Source: Hydractinia symbiolongicarpus
Taxonomy: Eukaryota; Cnidaria; Hydrozoa; Anthoathecata; Hydractiniidae
Direction: 5' to 3'
Assembly (NCBI RefSeq): GCF_029227915.1
Contig: NC_079875.1
Span: forward strand, 11,097,001-11,161,000
Length of the DNA stretch: 64,000 bases
Positions 9,898 to 19,067 of this stretch are shown here, one piece after another; position 1 is the first letter of the stretch; each line of letters begins with the position of its first letter. Position numbers and translations under genes: made by a program. Under the pieces are notes generated by a model. That model did not search any database. It worked only from the letters and a program-made list of their open reading frames with translations, and was not told the origin of the DNA.

Positions 9898-10771
9898 AGT
9901 GCCAAAACAAAGTCAAATTTTATAAATGCAGGCAATACGTGCTATGCCATTGTTTTTTTGAAAGCATTAAGTACTATTCCATCCCTATGGTCCCAGAGTG
10001 CTTGAGATCCCGCTTGTCACCAAGTATGAAGGCGATTGCCATTAACATGACCATGCTAAACCGTTCTTTGACCCCCGTTGATTCTTCAAACTTTCTCAAG
10101 GCCCTGGAACGTAAGATACACTCTTCTGGAAATTCAACTTTCCAATACAATTCTCAGCAAGATGTAGCAGAGATGTTACTTCTTGTCTTTGATGAATTGA
10201 AAGGGTACTCAGTAATTTGCGTCTCAGAAGATGTCGACAGAAGTATCGGTGTCAGTTAGCTGTAACACCTGTCTCTGTTCTGTTGTTGTTGTTGAAAGTC
10301 AAGACATCCTAACACTGTCACCGTCTTCCAGTGTCCAATTGTCAGTTAGTACATTTTTAGGTTCTGAAAATCTGGAGAATAAAAATGAATGGTTTTGCCC
10401 ACAATGTTCCCGGCACCAAGAGAGCACTAGGGAAACAAGGATTACGAGGAATAGCGAAATTTTAATGAAATTTTGCAAGAGATGGAGAACATCTGGTTAA
10501 GGACAATAAATTTCTTGAAAGTTTTTCCTCTTATAATCCTTATCTCAATATCCCAATATCTAGTGACTCTGACACATCTTTTACTCAAAAGTATGATTTG
10601 ATAGCTGCGATAAATCACTTTGGAACATTGAATGCAGGCCACTATTGGGCCCATATCAAAGATCGGACCACAAACTCTTGGTACCTCTGCAATGATAAGG
10701 CAATAAGCAAAGTTGATCCAACAGTTGATTCAACAGCACTACATCATGTTTTCTTTTATACCCGCTGCTAG
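9898..10771 (+). pseudogene. USP (C19) domain fused downstream of the REL domain
   Basis: The Cys box INAGNTCYA (near 9925) keeps the nucleophile. A frameshift near 9990 leads to YNSQQDVAEMLLLVFDEL, then a zinc-finger-like pair (SCNTC near 10260 and FCPQCSRHQ near 10400), and after another frame change near 10460 the His box NAGHYWAHI with WYLCNDKAI and HHVFFYTRC at the stop. Domain order and spacing match the copy at 6484-7370, although sequence identity is moderate, so these are different subfamilies. A USP this compact, joined to a retroelement endonuclease, is the unusual point. Confidence 0.75.
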
Positions 10772-11205
10772 TTTTTTTTTCCTCTTTTTAAAATAATCCA
10801 AGCGGTTTTGTATTACCCCAGCTGGTTCTTACAAGCCAGTTTACAGTATATGCCCAGAGTATAAAGTGTTCAGCTCACTCTTCTCTGGTAACTTATAAGA
10901 AGCTTAGCAAGAGGGTTTGCTTTTAGCTTGTCTTTGGGTGTAACGACCCCACTTTTTACCCCAGTTCAGTAAGGTGCCAAAGTTTACTAACTTCAAGCTT
11001 GACAACCCTGCTGTCCTTAGTCAAAATATCGACAGGCTGGTCCTGTTGACAACCTCCTGTGTAAGGCTGAGTGTTGGGGCCCTGTAACACATGTGGAAAG
11101 CTACAGCCAAAGTCACAAGTTCTGGCGCACAGAAGGGTCCGAATCCCAGTTTTGACAACCACCGTCCCTGTAGACGAAATACTTAAGTGCAGCTTGCTGT
11201 ATTGT
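10772..11205 (+). repeat. Structured 3' tail, subfamily B-like
   Basis: After the USP stop the sequence has ttaccccagctggttc, a gtctttgggtgtaacgaccccac module, ttaccccagttcag, and a cctgtgtaaggctgagtg ... gtaacacatgtggaaagctac block also found at 13960-14030 and 22880-22950. It ends near a cagcttgctgt motif shared with those copies. Confidence 0.55.
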
Positions 11206-11780
11206 AAACCTTTTTCATTAAGCAGCGCGTCACGAATTACTTCGTCAGTATAGTAAACGTTACCATGGATGTGATTATTGCAATTTGTACAAGTCGTGTC
11301 GAAAGATTTACCCTGTACTCCGGCTGAGAAGGTACAAAACGGCTCATCAGGGTCCTGTTTCGTAGCAAATAGTTCAGAACGAAGGACTCCAAGAGCAACA
11401 TGAACTACAGCAACCGATTTAAGGATTGTCATAGCATCAGGCAAGGATTTCGTGGCAATCATTGGATCTGCACGAAGTATAATGTTCCCCAACTTTTCAG
11501 ATGTGTATTCCGGAAGCTGCCCCGAGGCTGTAGCGTCTCTTATTCCGGATCCAACGCGAAATGTTTCCCAACGACGAATGAATGCATTCCAATCTTCATT
11601 GGTGGAGTGTAGCAGGAGCTTTGGACGTCCAATTTTCGGACCCCTCACAGGGGGACGGCCGTGTGCTGGGGCTGAGACATGCAAGTGTGAATGTACATTG
11701 AGAATAGTTGCAGCTCCTACCACATCGACGTCCTGGGTTTCGAAATCACAGCCCGGGATTGGGCATGTCAGCATCGTCAT
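11190..11780 (-). pseudogene. Gypsy gag, truncated by insertion
   Basis: Starts at 11780. It has an N-terminal Cys2-type finger (MLTCPIPGCDFET), then the capsid-like region with WNAFIRRWETFRVGSGI, DPMIATKSLPDAM and DEPFCTFSAGVQGK, a C/H cluster (CTNCNNHIHG) and YTDEVIRDALLNEKG. Coding then runs into the REL+USP insertion and resumes near 9388. The upstream part up to the LTR contains near-tandem 25-bp units (ataaaaccaga) at about 11780-11850. Confidence 0.65.
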
Positions 11781-11897
11781 GATTAGAAGAAAACCAGTTT
11801 GTCACAAGAGCAATAAAACCAGATTTTCACAAGATCAATAAAACCAGATTGTCATAAGACCAAAACATGGATAAAAACCATTAAATTATTATTTAAC

Positions 11898-12176
11898 CTG
11901 TTCGCAGACCTCTTTTGAGGTGACTCAGCTAGACATTTTGGGTACCTTGCTTCAGGAATGAGTCGAAACCCTTGTACCCTTTACAGAAGTCCTGTCCTAC
12001 TCTCTCTGTCTGTTTGTTTGTTTAATTTTTGTGCCAAATATGTCCTTGGAAAAAAGAAGAATTGTGTTCCTTTATATGAGCTTATTCTTTAGAGGAGCAA
12101 AACCACTAGAATTTAAATTTTAAGACTTAAGTGGTCGAGTTTATCATTGTACGTGCACTTTGTAATTTTCATTCTT
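11898..12176 (+). repeat. Structured 3' tail, subfamily C, inserted in the gypsy 5' LTR
   Basis: The LTR reads ...ttatttaac at 11897 and resumes atatgaatgttttgg at 12178, exactly as it is continuous at 5115-5140. The inserted 279 bp match 38385-38520 (tgttcgcagacctcttttgaggtgactc, cctactctctctgtctgtttg) and end in tttgtaattttcattctt, the same end as the 37145-37197 insertion. The insertion boundaries are therefore known to within one or two bases. Confidence 0.75.
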
Positions 12177-12238
12177 CATATGAATGTTTTGGTTTAAACG
12201 AAAAGAACATAACGTGTCCATTAGTTCATTGTCCAACA

Positions 12239-13689
12239 ACAGTGTGCCATCTCCCCAATTTTTCTCACATGGCTTGGGTTAACCCGGGGATATGGTAACA
12301 TTCACTCGCCCATGTTGAATCGCCGTCAGTATAGCTCTCCTGCACAGAGTACGAGAGATATAACCACTTTTGCTGTTTAGCTTATATAAATTAAATAGAC
12401 TGTTATTAATACGAAACGGGAACATAGTGATAGCAACGTTAGTGAATAGCTACGTTCACCTGATTAGTTAAAACTTTATAAAGAGCTGTTATAACCATTT
12501 TAGAGCTAAGAGAAGAAGATAGAGAGAAGTAGAAGATAAAAGAAGAAGCGCAAGAGTGTGAATGGATAAACGTTAGGAATCTATGGCATCAATATGGTGT
12601 TTTCGCGTTGGATTAAATGCTAATTAACAAATAATTAGTTCAATTTTGGTGTATAAATACAGGCGCGGCTCTAGCCAATTTTTTTACTATGTCAGAGCTT
12701 TGAATATAGAAAACAAAAAACAATGAAAGGGGGTCTTAGCGTGTTATACGCCATTGCTTCAGAAGCTTCGCTACTAAAATGAGTTTTACGTACCCTAATC
12801 TGCCAAGTTGTTTTCCTCAACAAGGTCGTGACACAAATAAAAATATCAAGCCGTATCGTTTAGTTTTATTTACGTCTTAGTAATACATTTTCCTCCTAAA
12901 AAATTTTCTTGAACATTTTAGTTTCTTCAGCATCTTTCTAGTTGCTGTACCTAAAAAGTATAAAATACATTTTTGAGTGCTGAAAATGTTTGCTGCATTT
13001 TCTATACAGAAATGCAAAATCAGCGATCAAACAACCCTAACGGTTGATGGCATTGGTTATGGCACTGGTTTCCAAACCAATCAGCTTGATTTTTCGAGAA
13101 TTTAAACCAATCAGGATATTTTAAAATCATAAACTTTTTTAATTGACATGTGAGGCGAAGAAACTTTTTTAATAACTAAAGTCAATTTTATTTTAAAAAT
13201 AAAATCACTAAAAAGCTTATAGAAAAAGCTAACAAAAACGAACGATACCGTTCGGTATAGAAGAAATTGGAAAAACTCAACGAAATTTCCCTCTTCCCCG
13301 CCGTCATCAAAAATATCATTAAGGGAAAAATTAAGAGTTTAGTTTACTAGACTTTTTTATAAGATAAACGCTAGAAATTATCTAAACACAAAATGTAGCA
13401 ACCTGAAACCACATACAGCTAAATTCACCAGAAAATTTACTGAAAATAGCTCTTCTCAGGCCAATATTTTGCATGTTTTGATTTGCTAATATTATGAACA
13501 AAAGATTCTAGCCATAATAAGAAATAAGGAGAAACACATAGCTTAGCTATTATAGAAACAAACTAACCATAAAGTAAAGCTACTGTGCAGCGATCCTTGT
13601 TTGTTGTTACATGGGCAGGAAGATAGTTCTCTGCAGGTTAAATATCTTTGGATTAAACAAATATCAACTTGCTTTTGTAGTGCGTCAGG
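12239..13689. other. No gene seen
   Basis: AT-rich DNA with no supported frame. It lies between the gypsy 5' LTR and the next structured tail. Confidence 0.4.
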
Positions 13690-14317
13690 AAATGATAATA
13701 TCATAAGAAGCATAGCAAGGGGGTTCGACTATATCTTTCTTTTGGTGCGACGACCCCACTTTTTACCCCAGTCCAGTAGGGAGGTCAAGTTTGCTCACTT
13801 GGTCTGCAGGGTTAATGATCCTGCTGTACCCATAGTTATTCTTGTAAGAAGCTCTGCAAGGGGATGTGAAATTTCTCTTTCATGTCTTCGTGGTTTTACG
13901 CCCACGCATATCACCCCAGTAACTTCAGGCTGGTCCTGACCAAGGCTGGTCCTAAGCATCAATCACCTGTGTAAGGCTGCGTTTTGGGATCCCGTAACAC
14001 GTGTAAAGCTACTGCCAGGTTCACAAGTCCTGGCGCATAGGTAGTTGTTTGCCTCCTTTTTATAGTTTTTATTTATTTGTGTATATATGCGTTTTATGTC
14101 AATATATGTTGTTTTTTTTGTTTTGTTGCAATATTTGTATTGTCCAGAGGGTTGCTTTTTTTCAGTTAACTTGGTTGTACAGACCATCCTTGTAAAAGGG
14201 AGATCTTGCTTTGCATAGAGATCTTTAGAGGGTTTAACCTCTACCACTTAAATTAAGAGTCATTTGACTAGTCGAATCACTACAGCTTGCTGTTTTGTTT
14301 TCTCATAATCATAGAAT
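13690..14317 (+). repeat. Structured 3' tail, subfamily B
   Basis: Nearly colinear with 22610-23260: aagaagc(a/t)cag.aag.gggttcgacta, gcgacgaccccac, ttaccccagtccagtaggga, a gggttaa.gatcctgctgtaccc block, ttacgcccacgcatat.accccagtaac, tcaatcacctgtgtaaggctg, and the end ctagtcgaatcactacagcttg. No coding part is present. The pogo-like transposon begins three bases after this unit's end. Confidence 0.6.
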
Positions 14318-14319
14318 TA

Positions 14320-14360
14320 CCTTAAGGGAACTTATTTTGGCGGGAACTAATTTTGGCGGA
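14320..14360 (+). repeat. Left terminal inverted repeat of the pogo-like transposon
   Basis: 41 bp starting CCTTAAGGGAAC, identical to the reverse complement of 17756-17796. Preceded by TA. Confidence 0.9.
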
Positions 14361-14535
14361 CGAAGGAAATCTAAAAAAAATTTAATTTTGGCGGGAACTA
14401 ATTTTGGCGGATCAACGAAATTTTTAATTTTGGCGGGAACTTATTTTGGCGGGTGGCGGTTTTTTTTAATTTTGGCGGGAACTTATTTTGGCGGGTCAGC
14501 GGATTTTTTAATTTTGGCGGGAACTAATTTTGGCG
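14331..14535 (+). repeat. Left subterminal array of the transposon
   Basis: Five near-identical units, each containing gcgggaact(t/a)attttggcgg with short spacers (attttt-rich), spaced about 40-50 bp apart. Such subterminal repeats commonly bind the transposase or host factors. The frame at 14295-14540 across the array is an artefact of the repeat. Confidence 0.8.
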
Positions 14536-14633
14536 AGTGAAGGATTTTTTCAAATTTCAACGAAAATTTTCTTTGGTAAAGATGTAGAAATAAGCATTAC
14601 AAAGCAAAGAATTTTAAAACAAATACTAAAAAT

Positions 14634-16474
14634 CTACTCTTCTTCATCGTCTATGATAATGTCAAATGCATTCCGACTAAAGTCTATGTCATCCTCGTCA
14701 CGCGTGTACTCCTCTTCTTTGTCATCGTCATTTTCGACTCGCACGTTGATGAAGCTATCCTTTAATAAATCTGGCGCATTGATTATGTCGGTTATGGGCT
14801 GAGTAATTACACTATTGCTTTCTGGCAGCGGTGATAGATCTTGAAAAGGGTCAAGGGATTCAAGTGAAGTGGATCCCATGCGAACTGCGTCGTAAATTCC
14901 AGATGCTTTCCACCCATTCAAAACGACTTCACGGCCATCTGCCGAAGTGATATGGTTATAAAACTGGAGGAGCCAACTTGCATGAAGAGGCTTGATGGTG
15001 GTCAGCTTTAATTGAATATTTATATCTTCGATCTTTTTGTTAAGGGATAGCTCTTTCTCGATCTGTTTTGAATACCATTCAGTGAACAAATTTCTCATGA
15101 ATTGCTTGCAATGATTATTCACAGTAAGATCCAAGGGCTGGAATATATGTGTCATGTTACTTGGAACCAAAACCAGGAAGATGTTGTTCTTCTTCAGCAA
15201 TTCGGTAACTTCCTCAGTAATTTGTCCTCGAAAGACATCGAATATTAGAAGAGCAGCTTGCTTTGGGTTATTTAACTTCTTCCTCTGGTCTTCAACGTGC
15301 TTTAGAACGATCTCTTTGATGACTTTGATGGATTCTTGTGTATTGCTGTAGTGTTTGGGATTAACGCTTAGTGAGAACGATTCGGGGAATTCAAACTTTG
15401 GGAGGCTTTGATTTGTTTTCCCCCCATATATCAGTTGCATTGGCAGAAAAGAACCATCAAGCGTAATAATAAAGGTACCAGTAAGGCATCTTTTGTCGGA
15501 AGATCCAACGATAGGGACGGACGATGAACCCTTTTTCGCCATGGTGTGATTCATTCTTGGAACAAACTTAAGAGGTGTCTGGTCCAGATTCATAACAAGT
15601 TGGTGAGGGATGCTGTGTTGTTCGATGGTCGAAACAATATCGTGAAGAAATAGTAATTCGCACTCCTTTTTGGCTCCTTCAGTGATTTCAACTTTGGAGG
15701 TCGTTTTCATTCTTTTCTTGAAACCCATTCTCTTGAAGAGGCTTTTTGCCCAACTGTTATCAATTTTAATATGCCCCAACTCAAATTGAGGGTTTCGTGA
15801 TATTAGAGCTTTCGCTGCAGCGGTTGCAACTGTTCTTGAAACAACACCTCCTCGATTTCTCAGTGCAATTAAAAATCTTTGTACCATCTCATCTAGACTG
15901 CCAAGGAACAGAGGTCTACCGCGTTTCAAAGGAACAAATTTGGTTACCACGCTACGTTTTTCTCGGGTTGAATCTTTCAGCTCTTTTTTGTAAAGATTGC
16001 CAAATCTTCGAGCTGTACTCTCACTTAACGGCCTGTCTTTGGTTTGAAACTTTGTGATTGCAGCCGCACCACCATGAATCGCAACATATTTTCCGATATC
16101 AAATCTTTCTTTTTCTGACCAACGGTTGTATGATTTTTTGCCACTGGATTTAACATTTTCAGTCGCGTCTGTAACAGCTTCGTAGTCTAACGAACCAAGG
16201 GATGATTCTTGCTGGAAGTCAGTTGGTTGTGGGCCTAAAATGAATAAAACGAACCACTATGTAATTGCGAATTTTGACCAAAAATTAAAAATTTTCAAAC
16301 AAAGAAAGAAACTTCTTCGCAGGTAGGTATAACAAAAAAAAACATCAAAGAGAAATACTTACTTTGTTCCCTAGAACTGTTTGAAGGTGTTTCGTCTGAA
16401 GTTTTTTCCTTTTCAGCGGCCCTTTGTTGAGCTTCTTTCTCTTGTAATTTAGCTAACTTCCTGATGTAAGACAT
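14634..16474 (-). CDS. Pogo-like (Tc1/mariner superfamily) DD35D transposase, two exons
   Basis: Exons 16474-16363 and 16234-14634 join in frame across a 128-bp GT-AG intron (donor a|gtaagt, acceptor ttttag), giving 570 residues. The N-terminus is Lys/Glu-rich. A helix-turn-helix region follows (RWSEKERFDIGKY, about residues 70-120), then a second HTH/CENP-B-like DNA-binding segment (GRPLFLGSLDEMVQRFL to GFKKRMKTTSK, about 142-216). The DDE_1 catalytic domain has D255 (NLDQTP), D370 (LLIFDVF) and D406 (IFQPLDLTVN); D370 and D406 are 35 residues apart. The C-terminus is very acidic (DDEEE at the stop), as in pogo/Tigger proteins. It should cut at the terminal repeats and insert at TA. It is transcribed away from the HIRAN gene across a shared 355-bp spacer. 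No lesion was seen. Confidence 0.88.
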
Positions 16475-16829
16475 TTTGAAAGCCGGGAGATAAAAAAGGA
16501 AACGTAAGTTATCTGTATCCTGTATATTTACTCGAACATAAACATTCCATTCACTTGGCCTATATTTACACTAAAAATCGAACAAAAACATTCTTTTTTT
16601 CTTGGCTAAGGCCCGTTTAGACTACCCAATCGAACAAAAACATTCTTTTTTTCTTCGCTAAGGCCCGTTTAGACTAACCAATCGAACAAAAACATTCTAT
16701 TTAATTGGGAAAGTTCGGTCTACACTGACAAATAGAACAAAAACGTTCTATTTTCATGCTAGGCAATTAAAAAATCGATCGATTGACATTTTTGTTTTTC
16801 ATCAGAGCTAGAAAAGAAAAGACGTCCAT
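16475..16829. promoter_or_regulatory. Bidirectional promoter region with 52-bp tandem repeats
   Basis: The 355-bp spacer between the divergent transposase and HIRAN starts holds at least three tandem units of about 52 bp beginning aatcgaacaaaaacattct at 16576, 16628 and 16680, with a fourth diverged copy at 16731. The first two share ggctaaggcccgtttagact. Position suggests a shared regulatory region, or internal transposase-binding sites. No TATA box is clear. Confidence 0.55.
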
Positions 16830-17480
16830 ATGGCTTACAACAAGACGTTCGAGTTTACAGCTGCTGTCAGAGGATTCCATTATTATAAAACTTATTGGAA
16901 ACCTGAGGAAAATCAATCACTGGACTGCTTTCATGAGAACAACAATGTTTTCGATAGATTTGCAATCAAAGTTTGTGAATTCGGAAATGACAAACCAGTT
17001 GGCCATTTACCCAAAGAAATCTCAAGGGTTACAAAATTTCTTCTGGACAGAGGAGCGTCTATGAAATCCACGTTGACAAGTGTACACTATCGAAGATCAC
17101 CTCTCGTTCAAGGAGGCTTGGAGATCCCCTGTAAAATAACTGTTACTTTACCAGGGACAGTAAACAATCTTTTGGTTCTTGCAAGATACCAACAACTTGT
17201 AGAAGCCTTGTATACAGAGCCGAAAGAGGAATTGATTCTTGGTTCGTTCTTACATATTGCAGTTATTTTAGATGTCGTGGTTCCAACCGAAGAGAGACCA
17301 AAGCGTAAAAAAAATACAGCCAAAAGCCAAAGCAAAGAGACGAAAAAGCAAAAAGATATTCGAAACTTTTTTGGAAACACCTCAGCTGCACCAGCCCCAA
17401 AAAGGCAAAAAGTTAACAACAAACCTAAAAAGTCGTCACCATCGTCAAGCAAGGACTTAGAAATCATAAATATTGATTAA
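16830..17480 (+). CDS. Transposon-encoded HIRAN-domain protein with PIP box
   Basis: An intronless 216-residue protein. Residues about 5-130 form a HIRAN domain: AAVRGFHYYKTYWKPEE, CFHENNNVFDRFAIKV, VGHLPKEISRVTKFLLDRG and a HYRRSPLVQGG segment. HIRAN domains (as in HLTF and Rad5) bind free 3' DNA ends, especially at stalled forks. The tail is basic, with RPKRKKN and PKRQK as likely nuclear signals, and contains QKDIRNFF at 174-181, an exact match to the PCNA-binding PIP-box pattern QxxIxxFF. No helicase or RING domain is present, so it is a short adaptor-like protein. Inside the transposon it probably helps transposition at replicating DNA or processes ends; this role is inferred. A related fragment lies at 19068-19307. 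Confidence 0.85.
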   Translation: MAYNKTFEFTAAVRGFHYYKTYWKPEENQSLDCFHENNNVFDRFAIKVCEFGNDKPVGHLPKEISRVTKFLLDRGASMKSTLTSVHYRRSPLVQGGLEIPCKITVTLPGTVNNLLVLARYQQLVEALYTEPKEELILGSFLHIAVILDVVVPTEERPKRKKNTAKSQSKETKKQKDIRNFFGNTSAAPAPKRQKVNNKPKKSSPSSSKDLEIINID

Positions 17481-17587
17481 AAATTATCTTGTATTAGAGG
17501 TTTATTATGACATAATATTTCTAGCGCAAAGGTATATTTCTAAAAGATATAAAAAATTGAAAAAAAGTTGATTTTTGTCGATTTTTT

Positions 17588-17737
17588 AAGGGGAACTTAT
17601 TTTGGCGGATCAACGAAATTTTTAATTTTGGCGGGAACTTATTTTGGCGGGTGGCGATTTTTTTTAATTTTGGCGGGAACTAATTTTGGCGGGTGAGTAA
17701 AATATTTAATTTTGGCGGGAACTAATTTTGGCGGATT
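17588..17737 (+). repeat. Right subterminal array of the transposon
   Basis: Three to four units of attttggcgggaact(t/a)attttggcgg in the same orientation as the left array, followed by the inverted right terminal repeat. Some spacers match the left array closely (gatcaacgaaattttt). Confidence 0.8.
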
Positions 17738-17755
17738 TTGCCCCAATCCGCCAAA

Positions 17756-17796
17756 TCCGCCAAAATTAGTTCCCGCCAAAATAAGTTCCCTTAAGG
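17756..17796 (-). repeat. Right terminal inverted repeat of the pogo-like transposon
   Basis: Perfect reverse complement of the left 41 bp, followed by TA. Confidence 0.9.
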
Positions 17797-18029
17797 TACA
17801 TTTAAGTCCCTCTAGCAATTCGGCATAAATTTTATGTATCTAATCAGAATTTTCTCATTCGAAAACCAACTTCACATGCTCTCGCAAGCTATTGCAACCC
17901 ATGTTAATAACGGAAAGATCCCTTCGAACATGTGCGACCGATATTTATACAAAACGCCTATAATCTTTATTAATACGTAGGACAGGGTTTCTGTGCTATG
18001 AAGTCTAGTTGCACGGTCAAACCCTTACG

Positions 18030-18507
18030 AAGAACATACCAAAGTTAAGTGTTCATGTCTAAGGTCAGAAAGCTTTTCTGTTTCCAGGTTTGCTGCTTTT
18101 CATTCTTCGTCACAACCATTCTAAAGGTTTGGTTCCAAGTCTACCTTTTTTAGCCCTGGGCTTTGTGTCAGTAGGTAAAAGCAACAACGATACGATTTGT
18201 AGTGGTCGACTCTTCTTTTTCCAATGTTTAACAAAAGTTTGAGGTTTTGGGGAATGGTGTCAATGAATGTGGCTGGTGTCTTGCAGGAGGCAGGGGATGC
18301 TTACTCAAGGGCCCGCACCAGATCCCAAGCACGAGTGAATTTCGCCAATCCTCATGTTTCCACATTCATAGGTGTTTGTTTCGGTACAGCCGAAATCCAT
18401 TAGCTTTTCGGTCATCCCTGTAAAGGGGAGAATACAGAAGTTCTCCAGTTGTTTCTTATTCTTTGGAGAGAAACCTCCTTTTTTTATTAACATCTCTGTC
18501 TTAAAAG
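18030..18507 (+). repeat. Dispersed repeat, copy 1
   Basis: About 475 bp strongly matching 38756-39224, including gtgttcatgtctaaggtc, ctgtgtcagtaggtaaaa and catttcataggtgttt-like blocks, and ending at ttaaaaggct. It has no open frame. It could be a 3' untranslated region of a LINE or a non-autonomous element; no family is recognised. Sequence from 17799 to 18030 shows nothing else. Confidence 0.6.
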
Positions 18508-18523
18508 GCTATTTTAATGGGAG

Positions 18524-18672
18524 AAATTACGTGAGACAAATTTGCGCGAATTTTGCGAATTTGCCCAAAGTTCGCGAAAATAAATTAAAAAACAACCAAT
18601 TATTGGCATTCGCGAAAATAAATCCCCTAAACCTTTATCAATTTGGCCATTCCCGAAAATAAATCTCGTAAT
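18524..18672. repeat. Array of ttcgcgaaaataaat units
   Basis: At least three spaced copies of cgcgaaaataaat or cccgaaaataaat, plus gcgcgaattttgcgaattt. The layout resembles the subterminal array of the pogo-like transposon but with a different motif. It lies 400 bp from a HIRAN gene remnant and is read as the end of a related, decayed transposon. Confidence 0.45.
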
Positions 18673-19067
18673 TTTTTTTCAATAAAATGATAAAAAATGA
18701 AAAATATTTCAAAAATTTTCAGATTAAAGAAAGTTCACGTTTCATATAACGTAGGCTTACGGGGATATATGCTCTAAAAGATTTCGAATTGATGAAGTCG
18801 TAGAAGTTCAGAGGTACGTGTCAAGCGGAAGAAAAATATTTCGAATAATTATTGTATACATGTATGTATTTTTGGATCAACAAAATCAATAAAAATGTTT
18901 TTCTCCTTCGAAGAAAAACTGCTTTGTTGCTTGCTTGCTGCTTGTCGAAACATATTTCGAATGTCCAACGTTTTTTCTTTTTTTTTTTCACGACTTTCAA
19001 TTTTGGTTCGTGCGCTTGCGTCTTAGTAGCACTTCTTTCTGCGGGCTGTTAAAAAAGAGTCATTTCA

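Larger units (their letters stand above)
9385..11205 (+). mobile_element. Non-LTR retrotransposon 3' half: REL endonuclease + USP + structured tail
   Basis: Inserted in gypsy gag, which breaks off near 11200 and resumes near 9388 on the minus strand. On the plus strand it carries, in order, a restriction-like endonuclease (REL) domain, a linker, a USP domain and a roughly 430-bp tail with gacgaccccactttttaccccagtt and a cctgtgtaaggctgag block. The RT that should precede the REL is missing, as expected from 5' truncation. Only one frameshift separates REL from USP, so the two were probably one polyprotein. Confidence 0.6.
5084..12238 (-). mobile_element. Ty3/gypsy LTR retrotransposon, degenerate, with three nested insertions
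   Basis: Reading on the minus strand, the order is 5' LTR (12238 to about 11855), gag, zinc/protease region, RT fragment, integrase, C-terminal tail and 3' LTR (5201 to about 5084). Both LTRs begin TGT(A/T)GGACAATGAAC on the minus strand and share a block with atatgaatgttttggt. Host element sequence is interrupted at about 11200/9388 by a REL+USP retrotransposon copy, at about 7895/6490 by a USP-carrying copy, and at 11898-12176 by a bare 3' tail. The RT core and RNase H are largely deleted. The element is dead; its value is as a stratigraphic target for the younger insertions. Confidence 0.75.
14320..17796. mobile_element. Pogo-like DNA transposon with HIRAN accessory gene, apparently intact
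   Basis: The element is 3,477 bp with perfect 41-bp terminal inverted repeats (14320-14360 and 17756-17796, starting CCTTAAGGGAACTTATTTTG) and TA on both sides (14318-14319, 17797-17798), the usual mariner/pogo target duplication. Inside the ends are arrays of a ggcgggaacttattttggcgg unit. Two divergent genes occupy the interior: an intron-containing DDE transposase (-) and a HIRAN protein (+), both with full open frames. Perfect ends plus open frames suggest recent mobility. Confidence 0.85.

Noticed and set aside
6484-10771. USP sequences as pieces of a host deubiquitinase gene
   Set aside because: They occur at least three times, each followed by the same kind of repeat tail and lying inside another transposon, without introns; an element origin explains this better.
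11452-11841. Plus-strand 129-residue frame over gypsy gag
   Set aside because: Antisense shadow of the recognised gag coding sequence.
13601-13939. 112-residue frame over the structured tail
   Set aside because: Lies across the non-coding tail modules; the other subfamily B copy does not keep the frame.
14295-14540. Open frame with repeated LILAGTNFGG units, looking like a repeat protein
   Set aside because: It is the in-frame reading of the transposon's subterminal DNA array; the same unit recurs at 17588-17737 in a different frame context.
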